Source: Gemmatimonadaceae bacterium (GTDB lineage Bacteria > Gemmatimonadota > Gemmatimonadetes > Gemmatimonadales > Gemmatimonadaceae). From it: a stretch of 42,545 nucleotides of DNA. The notes below the pieces were generated by a model. That model made no database searches. It worked only from the letters and a program-made list of their open reading frames with translations, and was not told the origin of the DNA. Below are positions 16,562 to 23,062 of this stretch, piece by piece. Every line of letters begins with the position of its first letter. Within the stretch, counting starts at the first letter, position 1. The position numbers and the translations under genes were made by a program. Where the stretch lies: positions 110,723 to 153,267 of the forward strand of contig WYBP01000015.1 of the NCBI GenBank assembly GCA_011525845.1. The letters run 5' to 3'.

Positions 16562-17540
16562 CCCGCTCTGGATGGTGCTCGGGACGTTGATTCCGACCTT
16601 CGGGTTCGGGCTCTTCTATCTCTGGCGTGCGGTGCGGACCAACCGGTTCGACGCGATCATGTTCCCGCTCGTGGCCGCATACGGGATCTGGATCGAGCAC
16701 GCCACCGTGAAGTCGACCGAGGCGTACGACTACCCGGACATGCTGCTGATGGTCTGGTCCCCCCCGGACTGGATCCCGGTCGCGGTCGGCGTGTCGTGGG
16801 CGATCGTCGTCTACGTCGCGATGCAGGCGACCGACCGCATGGGGATCGCCAAGTGGCAGCGCCCGTTCGTGGACGGGGCGATGGCGGTCATGATCGACCT
16901 CGTGATGGATCCGGTGACCAGCGCCAGCGTGCTGGTCCCGAGCAACAGCACCTCCACCACCTGCATGGCGGTCGAGGGCGATCGCTTCGGCGGCGTGGGC
17001 ATGTGGCTCTGGTGCGTGCCCGAGCAGCACGCATACCTCTGGTACAACGTCCCCTACTCGAACTTCATCGGCTGGTTCCTCGTCGTCTTCGTGGCCTCGG
17101 CGACGATCCGCGCGGGCCGCGCCCTCACGCGCGTGGACGAGCGCCCCCTCGGCGCACAGCTCGCGATCGCCGTCGGCGTGACCCTCGTCGCCTCGGTGCT
17201 GGTCTCGCAGGCGGTCCAGGGGATGATCCGCATCCTCCGCTTCGACCTCATCTCGCCGGCACTGATGTTCTACGCCGTCTGCGCCCTCCCGGTGCTCGTG
17301 CTCGGATGGCAGCTCCGCCGGGTCGAGATCCGGAACCGGTTCGAGTTCGGGTTGATCGCCTTCCCGCTCTTCGTCTTCGTGGTGGAGCCGCTGACGTTCA
17401 TCCTGATGGGGATGGACCGGGCGAACTGGCCCGGCTCGCTGCTGCTCCTGCTCGGCACCGCGCTCTTCGGCGCGCTGCTCTTCGCGCTCCCGTACATCGG
17501 CCACCTGCGACGCGCGCCGACGACCGCCCCCCCGGCGTAA
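16551..17540 (+). CDS. CruF/DUF422-like carotenoid-type membrane protein (paralogue 1)
   Basis: A 329-residue protein with about eight membrane helices. It carries the frame of the carotenoid-synthesis DUF422 family (CruF, carotenoid 1,2-hydratase): E49 in a membrane helix, Y59-x-Y61, a P-D-W-I-P segment (72-76) and SWA, D116-L-V-M-D120-P, G-M-W-L-W and VPYSNFIGW (168-175). The usual GTxTGxPFG loop before Y-x-Y is replaced by ATVKSTEAYDY, so this is a divergent branch. A short insert holds Cys138 and Cys155, 16 residues apart, as in the downstream paralogue. Either ATG of ATGATG (16551 or 16554) fits the GAGGTGA site. It starts 53 bases after the TonB receptor stop and is followed by its paralogue after 3 bases. 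Hydratase activity is not demonstrated. Confidence 0.65.
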   Translation: MMNPPLWMVLGTLIPTFGFGLFYLWRAVRTNRFDAIMFPLVAAYGIWIEHATVKSTEAYDYPDMLLMVWSPPDWIPVAVGVSWAIVVYVAMQATDRMGIAKWQRPFVDGAMAVMIDLVMDPVTSASVLVPSNSTSTTCMAVEGDRFGGVGMWLWCVPEQHAYLWYNVPYSNFIGWFLVVFVASATIRAGRALTRVDERPLGAQLAIAVGVTLVASVLVSQAVQGMIRILRFDLISPALMFYAVCALPVLVLGWQLRRVEIRNRFEFGLIAFPLFVFVVEPLTFILMGMDRANWPGSLLLLLGTALFGALLFALPYIGHLRRAPTTAPPA

Positions 17541-17543
17541 GAC

Positions 17544-18500
17544 GTGCGCTTCACCCTCCTCCAGTCCCTGCTGCTGACCGGCCCCACGCTCGCCTTCGGG
17601 GCCTGGTTCGCGCACCGCGCCCGGCGGGAGTCGCGCACCGCGCTCTTCGCCTTCATCGGCCTCGCGGCGTACGCCTTCTCGCTCGAGCTCGCCGACGTCC
17701 TGACCACGCAGGACTACTCGTACAGCGACCTCGGCCTGATGATCGGGCGCGCGCCCGCGTGGGTGCCGCTCGAGGTCCCGATCTCCTGGGCGGTGATCGT
17801 CACCTGCGCGATGCGCACGAGCGACCGGCTCGCCCTGCCCTGGCGGCTCCGCCCCCTCTTCGACGGGCTGATGGCGCTCTCCCTCGACCTCGTCCTCGAC
17901 CCGATCCTGAGCGCCAGCCGCGCCGTCCCCGCACTCGGCGGCGGGTGCCTGACGGGTGACCAGCCGGCCCTGGGCGGGCTCGGGATGTGGATCTGGTGCC
18001 TCCCGCCCGGCGAGCAGGCGCTCTGGCTCCGTGTCCCGCTCACGAACTTCTTCGGTTGGATCGTGGTGGTCTCCCTGGTCTCGTTCGCGGTGCGGCACGC
18101 CGCGCGATCGCTCGAGGGTTCCAGCCCGTCGTTCGCCCGGACCGCCTGGGTGTTCGCGCGCAACCTGCTCGGCGCGCTGGTCGCGGTGGTCCTCACGCTC
18201 CTCGCGTACCGCGCGCTCGTCACGACCCCGTGGATGGCCTGGGCCGTGCTCGGGCTCGCCGTCGCCGCGGTGGTCCTGGTCCTCGCTCCCGCGATGCGCG
18301 CGGCGCGGCGGCAGAACCCCGTCGACGTCCCGGTCGTGGCATTCCTGCTCTCGATGATCCTGCCCTACGGCGCGCTCTTCTACTGGCGCGGCCAGGGGAC
18401 GGAGGCGGGCCTGCCGATGGCGATGGCCTACGCCGGGGCGATCGGCGTCATCCTCCTCCTCACGGCGTCACCCTACCTGCGCGGCACCCGCGCGCGCTAG
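17544..18500 (+). CDS. CruF/DUF422-like carotenoid-type membrane protein (paralogue 2)
   Basis: A 318-residue polytopic protein starting at GTG 17544. It repeats the landmarks of the gene before it at nearly the same residue numbers: E48, Y58-S-Y60, P-A-W-V-P (71-75), SWA, R-P-L-F-D-G, D115-L-V-L-D119-P, Cys135 and Cys152 (16 residues between), G-M-W-I-W-C, and VPLTNFFGW (164-172). The two are clearly tandem duplicates that have since diverged, most in the C-terminal helices. Having two may mean a heterodimer or two related substrates. The family function (adding water to a carotenoid end group) is the best analogy, but the altered N-terminal loop leaves room for another isoprenoid or lipid substrate. 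It converges on the nucleotide cyclase gene. Confidence 0.63.
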   Translation: MRFTLLQSLLLTGPTLAFGAWFAHRARRESRTALFAFIGLAAYAFSLELADVLTTQDYSYSDLGLMIGRAPAWVPLEVPISWAVIVTCAMRTSDRLALPWRLRPLFDGLMALSLDLVLDPILSASRAVPALGGGCLTGDQPALGGLGMWIWCLPPGEQALWLRVPLTNFFGWIVVVSLVSFAVRHAARSLEGSSPSFARTAWVFARNLLGALVAVVLTLLAYRALVTTPWMAWAVLGLAVAAVVLVLAPAMRAARRQNPVDVPVVAFLLSMILPYGALFYWRGQGTEAGLPMAMAYAGAIGVILLLTASPYLRGTRAR

Positions 18501-18526
18501 GTCTGCGTGAGGCTGGCGCCGGGTGT

Positions 18527-18547
18527 GCGCCGCCGGTCGCGCGGCGC
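18527..18547. terminator. GC-rich hairpin between convergent genes
   Basis: GCGCCGC (18527-18533) and GCGGCGC (18541-18547) pair perfectly around a 7-base loop in the 55-base gap between the CruF-like gene and the cyclase gene. No T tract follows on either strand. Position suggests a terminator, but stems of this kind are common by chance at this GC content. Confidence 0.35.
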
Positions 18548-18555
18548 CGGGCAGG

Positions 18556-20910
18556 TCAGGTCGCGGCCAGCGGCAGCGCGTAGAGCGTCTCCACCGCCTT
18601 CCGGCCCCGGATCGCGACATCGGGATGGCGCACGAAATCCGGCGCGACGTCCCGCCCCCGCTCCCAGGTGGTGGAATCCACGAGCACGCTCGCCGAGCGC
18701 TCGCGCGTGAGGGTCTGCAGCCGCGCGGCCAGGTTGGTCGTGCTCCCGATCGCGGACCAGATGGTGCGGTCCACCGCCTCGATGTTCCCGACGAACGCGA
18801 GCCCGGTGGCGACGCCCACGCCGACCGACATCGGGACGCCGCCCTCGGCCGAGCTCCCCATGGCGGCGACCTCCGTGACGAGGCGCCGCGCCGCGCGCAG
18901 CGCCGCCGTCTCCTTGTGCGCGAGGGGACGCGGCGCGCCGAACACCGCCATCATGCCGTCGCCGTTGAACTCGACCACCACGCCCCCCTCGTCGTTCACG
19001 ATCGCGGACACCGTCTCGGTGTACCGGTTCACGGTCGAGAAGATGTCCGTGGCCTCGCGCCCGTCCGCGAACGCCGTGTAGCCGCGCAGGTCGACGAAGA
19101 GCACCGAGACCTCCCGCTCGCCCGTCTCGAGGTCGTCGCCGAGGGCGATCGCCTCCGCCACCGCGCCGGGCACGTACCGCCGCATCCGCTCCTGCGTCGC
19201 GCGTGCGCGCTCCAGCAGCTCCGCCTCGTCGAACCGGAGCATGTGGCTCGAGAGCGTCTTGGCCACCGCGGTGAGCAGGGTGAGGTCCGTCTTCGTGAAG
19301 ATGTCCCCGGACCGCTTCTCCCCGATGCAGACGAAGGCCTCCAGCGCACCCGCACGCTGGATCGGGAACACCACCTGCGTGCCGAGGTCCGCGAGGATGG
19401 CGGTCGAGAGCGGGTCCGCCTGCCTGATCCCCGTCCGCGGCACGAGCCGCGCCTCCGGGCTCGCGGCCACCCAGCCCACGAGCGACGTCCCGGCGGGGAT
19501 CTGCGGCGGGAGGGCATCACCGCCCGTGAAGACGGGGACGTACACCCGGTCCGCCTCCACGAAGATCACGCAGCTGGTCGGCCGGAGGTTCTCGACGAGT
19601 TCCCCGCCCGTGAGCGCCCAGAGCTCCGCGGCGCGGCGCACCGACGCGAACTTCTCCGGCAGGTCCTTCATGGCCTGCTCGAGCGCGAAGCGCTCCCGGA
19701 AGAACACGCGCTCCACCTGCGGGCGCAGCCGCCGCTCGGTGAAGATGACGATCGCCGCGAGCGCGACGGTGATGGACGAGCGGCCGAGGGTGGGATCCAC
19801 CCCGAGCTGCACGGTGAGTGTCCCGGTCAGGCTCGGCACCAGGAAGAACCCGCCCCCCACCACGACGATCGCGAGCAGGTTGTACGAGACCGTCGCGCCC
19901 AGCAGGCGGTCCACGTCGAAGAGGTCGAACCGCAGCGCCGCGATCAGCACGGCCGCTGGGAACATCGCCAGGGCGATCGACGTGGCGACGTGCGTCCAGA
20001 GGGGGGCGTCCGCGGAACCGGCGTCGCCGAACGCGTAGGCGACCACGGCGATGAGCGCCGACACGTAGACGGCGTAGGCGATCCACTTGATCTTGCGGCG
20101 CCCCACCGGCCCCGAGCGCCGGAAGTTCATCGCCACCACGCTGACGTTCGTCGAGACGAAGAGGAGCACGACGAGCGTCGTCAGGGTGCGCATCGGCTCC
20201 AGCGGGAGCGGGAAGCCGTTCACGCCGGCGAAGATCGGCAGTCCCGAGAGCGCGAAGATCCAGGGCCAGTACCGGTGCACCCCCCGGAGGGAGCCGGCCT
20301 CCTCCGGGAAGGAGAGGAAGGTCAGTACGAAGAGCGGCTGGATGAGGCACGCGATCGGGAAGGCGAACACCAGCATCGCGACCGCGACGGGCGCGGGTCC
20401 CTGCATGAAGCTCGAGTAGAGCAGCGCTTCGACCGCGAGCGCCGAGAACATCAGGCGCGACGAGACGGACGGCCGCGCCCGCACCATCAGGAGGATCGCC
20501 GCGATCCCGAGGACGATGGAGTTGATGAGGTTGGGGAGGTGGCCGCGGGGCGGGCGCCCCGGGATCGACTCCGAGAGCACCATCCGCTCCCCGTCGCGCT
20601 CGACCTCCACCGCGATCGCTCCGGCACGCGCCCAAGCCTCGTCCGAGAGCGCGACGAGGAAGGTCGGCTGCCCCTTCCCCTCAAGGTCCCAGCGGCCGAC
20701 CCGGACCACCCGGTCCCCGGGTCGGAAGACCGTCTCCTCGCGGTGGTGCTCGGTCGCGTACCCCCGCACGACCGGGAACGCTCCCCCGGCCTCCCGCTCC
20801 ACGTAGACGGCGCGCGGGATGGGCGCACCCCACCCCGCGACCTGCAGCCCGTTGGTCGCGACCCAGAGCGCGATGAAGATTCCCAGCAGGATCCGGTCTC
20901 GGAGGGACAC
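18556..20910 (-). CDS. Membrane-bound class III adenylate/guanylate cyclase with GAF domain
   Basis: A protein of about 784 residues. Order: one N-terminal helix (RILLGIFIALWVATNGLQVAG), a periplasmic stretch with a PDZ-like piece (FRPGDRVVRVGRWDLEGK), about seven or more membrane helices to residue 365, a GAF-like domain (about 410-560) and a class III cyclase domain. The catalytic metal residues are Asp607 (FVDLRGYTAF) and Asp651 (NGDGMMAVFGAP). The transition-state pair is Asn726 and Arg730 (TTNLAARL). The two base-selecting positions are Glu647 and Ser719, so the nucleotide used is uncertain. I chose the GTG at 20910, since upstream codons run into the promoter of the divergent gene and look non-coding; ATGs at 21027 and 21048 would overlap that gene. 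It probably makes cAMP or cGMP in response to a membrane or ligand signal. Confidence 0.85.
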   Translation of the reverse strand: MSLRDRILLGIFIALWVATNGLQVAGWGAPIPRAVYVEREAGGAFPVVRGYATEHHREETVFRPGDRVVRVGRWDLEGKGQPTFLVALSDEAWARAGAIAVEVERDGERMVLSESIPGRPPRGHLPNLINSIVLGIAAILLMVRARPSVSSRLMFSALAVEALLYSSFMQGPAPVAVAMLVFAFPIACLIQPLFVLTFLSFPEEAGSLRGVHRYWPWIFALSGLPIFAGVNGFPLPLEPMRTLTTLVVLLFVSTNVSVVAMNFRRSGPVGRRKIKWIAYAVYVSALIAVVAYAFGDAGSADAPLWTHVATSIALAMFPAAVLIAALRFDLFDVDRLLGATVSYNLLAIVVVGGGFFLVPSLTGTLTVQLGVDPTLGRSSITVALAAIVIFTERRLRPQVERVFFRERFALEQAMKDLPEKFASVRRAAELWALTGGELVENLRPTSCVIFVEADRVYVPVFTGGDALPPQIPAGTSLVGWVAASPEARLVPRTGIRQADPLSTAILADLGTQVVFPIQRAGALEAFVCIGEKRSGDIFTKTDLTLLTAVAKTLSSHMLRFDEAELLERARATQERMRRYVPGAVAEAIALGDDLETGEREVSVLFVDLRGYTAFADGREATDIFSTVNRYTETVSAIVNDEGGVVVEFNGDGMMAVFGAPRPLAHKETAALRAARRLVTEVAAMGSSAEGGVPMSVGVGVATGLAFVGNIEAVDRTIWSAIGSTTNLAARLQTLTRERSASVLVDSTTWERGRDVAPDFVRHPDVAIRGRKAVETLYALPLAAT

Positions 20911-20931
20911 GCGTCGCGGGGCGGGTTGGGC

Positions 20932-20960
20932 TTGCGGCAAGGGCCGAAAGGCGGATAATA
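20932..20960. promoter_or_regulatory. Promoter of the lycopene-cyclase-like gene, possibly bidirectional
   Basis: On the plus strand TTGCGG (20932-20937) and GATAAT (20954-20959) are 16 bases apart. The -10 ends 6 bases before the ATG at 20966, so the message would be leaderless. The same AT-rich octamer reads TATTAT on the minus strand (20960-20955), a good -10 for the cyclase gene, with a 38-base or so leader to the GTG at 20910. I see no clear minus-strand -35. Confidence 0.55.
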
Positions 20961-20965
20961 GCACG

Positions 20966-21982
20966 ATGCGGCGACACGAGCACAGCAGGAGCCACGTCAA
21001 GCAGATCCTCGGCCTGCTCGCGCTCATCGGCGCACCGGCCGCGCTCACGCTCTGGGCCGTGCAGCCCCGCCCGGGCCCGGGATACGACGCCCACGACCCG
21101 ACGCCCTACGGGTACACCATCAGCCTCACGCTCTTCGCGATCCCCGTCGCGGTGATACTCGCCCAGCTCGTCTGGCGCGCGAAGACCCCGGTGCACCGGC
21201 ACGCGCTGATCGCCGCCTCCGCCGTCATGGCACTGGTCGGCTTCGTGCTCGACCTCTTCTTCGGCGAGTCCTTCTTCGCGTTCGAGAACCGCGGCGCCAC
21301 GCTCGAGTGGCACCTCCCGGCCTGGAGCTTCGCGGAGTGGCGCTGGGTGCCCAGCTACCTGCCGATCGAGGAGTTCGCGTTCTACATCCTCGGCGGGCTC
21401 TTCCTGCTCACGCTCTACGTCTGGATCGAGGAACGCTGGCTCCGCGACGACGAGCTGGAGGCGCGCATCGAGCACGCGCGCAACCTGCCGCGGCTGGTCC
21501 ACGTCCACTGGACCGCGCTCCTCCTCTGGCTCGCGGCGATCGCGGCCGGGTTCCTGTACAAGCGGTTCGTCGTGCAGGAGCCGGGGATCCCCGGCTACTT
21601 CCTCTTCATCATGATCATCGGCGTGCTGCCGACGGTGCTCTTCCTGCACGCCGTGGAGCGCTTCGTGAACTGGCGCGCCTTCGCGCAGGCCTTCGCCATC
21701 CTCCTCCTCGTCGAGCTCCTCTGGGAGGCCACGCTCGGCGTCCCCTTCGACTGGTGGAACTACAAGGAGGCGCAGATGCTCGGGATCCGCGTCGCCGCCT
21801 GGTCCGACCTGCCGATCGAGGCGATCCTGCTCTGGGTCGTGGTGGCCTGGGACTGCATCGTGGTCTACGAGATCTGCCGGGTCTTCCTCCACATGGACGG
21901 CCACGAGCATCCGCGCAGCGTGCGGGAACGACTGTTCGGCACGGCCCCCGCGTCCTCTCCCGCCGCTCCGCCGGCGCCTTAG
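20966..21982 (+). CDS. Lycopene-cyclase-fold-like polytopic membrane protein
   Basis: A 338-residue protein with about eight membrane helices. Two segments repeat the hallmark of the CrtYc/CrtYd and CarR-type lycopene cyclases, in which a tryptophan/aromatic stretch and a L-P-x-E motif lead into a helix: EWRWVPSYLPIEEFAFYI (about 124-141) and FDWWNYKEAQMLGI then WSDLPIEAILLW (about 261-290), the latter ending WDCIVVYE. Two such halves in one chain match the fused CrtYcd layout, except that the second half has E-A where the first has E-E. The family cyclises the ends of lycopene; the overall length and a long N-terminal region are unlike standard enzymes, so the true substrate may be another isoprenoid. 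It is divergent from the cyclase gene and its stop overlaps the stop of the next, convergent gene. Confidence 0.5.
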   Translation: MRRHEHSRSHVKQILGLLALIGAPAALTLWAVQPRPGPGYDAHDPTPYGYTISLTLFAIPVAVILAQLVWRAKTPVHRHALIAASAVMALVGFVLDLFFGESFFAFENRGATLEWHLPAWSFAEWRWVPSYLPIEEFAFYILGGLFLLTLYVWIEERWLRDDELEARIEHARNLPRLVHVHWTALLLWLAAIAAGFLYKRFVVQEPGIPGYFLFIMIIGVLPTVLFLHAVERFVNWRAFAQAFAILLLVELLWEATLGVPFDWWNYKEAQMLGIRVAAWSDLPIEAILLWVVVAWDCIVVYEICRVFLHMDGHEHPRSVRERLFGTAPASSPAAPPAP

Positions 21983-23058
21983 GGCACCAGCGGCCGGCGG
22001 AAGATGGAGTCGTAGGTCGCCAGCGCGCGCTTCGCCGCGAAGGTCGCGGTCACCAGCCCGTTCGACGCGAAGAGCGGGAGCACCGAGCCCGGCGGGAGCG
22101 GCTGGTACGCGGCGAGGTCGAGGTCGGTGTAGGTCAGCTGGAAGAGCCGCACCGCCTTGGCCGAGTCGAGCAGGCGCTCGTGCCGCCGCCAGTAGCGCGC
22201 CTGGGTCTGTGGCGAGGAGGAGACCGTGCCCACCGCGGCCGAGGTCCAGCCGCCCTCCACCACGAGGACCGGCAGCGTGCGCCCGCCCGCGAGCCGCGTG
22301 TAGTAGTCGAGCGGGATCTGGTCGGGGTCGGCGAAGGTGAAGTAGGGATACGACGAGATCGCCAGCACCTCCGTGAACGGGAAGTCGCGGAAGTCGGCCT
22401 CGACACCCACGTACGGCGCCGGCGCGGGTCCCCAGGCCACGTCGGCCTGCACGCTCGCGTAGAGCGCGGGGAGCGTCCCGCCCATCGCGCGCACGAGGGA
22501 GGCGGCGTCGTTCGCCATCGCCACCATCGCGGCGTAGACCGCCGGCGGCGAGAGCGCGCGGATCAGGTTCGACTCGGCGATCAGCCCCAGGTACTCGGGG
22601 CGCAGCTGGTCGACCACGGCCACCACGTACTGTCGGTAGACGGCCTGCACCGCCGGCTCCGTGACGCTCCGCCCCAGAGCCACGAGCTCCGGCGACTCGG
22701 CGGCGCGGTCGAGTCCGTCCCCCGGGTCGATGGTGATCGTCAGCGGGAATCCCCGTGCGCGGTACAGGTTCGCCAGCGGCACGTCCACGGTGCGGACGTG
22801 CTCCGCCGCCGTCACGCCGCCGAGGACGGCCGCGTAGGGCACCGCGAGGTGCATGATCGCCGCGTCCGCGCGCGGCGCCCACGCGTTCACGGTGGCGACT
22901 CCGCTCGCGCTCGTCGGGAGCGGCGGAACCACCGAGAATCCCATGCGGAAGGTCCGGGGGCGGAGCTCCGCGTCCGGCCGCGGACCCTCCGCCCCATCGC
23001 CACACGCGTTCGCGCTGCCCATGAGGACGACGAGCGCGAGCTGCGACAGCCGCCGCAC
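21979..23058 (-). CDS. Lipoprotein with a possible GH-A-clan glycosidase core
   Basis: A 359-residue protein. The signal peptide ends near a lipobox-like ANAC (Cys19), so it is probably lipid-anchored. The rest alternates short strands and helices like a TIM barrel: SVVPPLP, APRADAAIMHLAVPYAA, FPLTITIDPGDG, YLGLIAESNLI, VLAISSYPYF, PVLVVEGGW, VRLFQLTYTDLD. Glu162 in AESN and Glu268 in VVEGGW sit after strands 4 and 7, where clan GH-A glycosidases place the acid/base and the nucleophile. I cannot assign a substrate, and this could be a non-catalytic relative. It starts 4 bases after the stop of the BNR gene upstream and belongs to that operon. Its TAA overlaps the TAG of the convergent gene. 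Confidence 0.6.
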   Translation of the reverse strand: MRRLSQLALVVLMGSANACGDGAEGPRPDAELRPRTFRMGFSVVPPLPTSASGVATVNAWAPRADAAIMHLAVPYAAVLGGVTAAEHVRTVDVPLANLYRARGFPLTITIDPGDGLDRAAESPELVALGRSVTEPAVQAVYRQYVVAVVDQLRPEYLGLIAESNLIRALSPPAVYAAMVAMANDAASLVRAMGGTLPALYASVQADVAWGPAPAPYVGVEADFRDFPFTEVLAISSYPYFTFADPDQIPLDYYTRLAGGRTLPVLVVEGGWTSAAVGTVSSSPQTQARYWRRHERLLDSAKAVRLFQLTYTDLDLAAYQPLPPGSVLPLFASNGLVTATFAAKRALATYDSIFRRPLVP

Positions 23059-23062
23059 GCGC

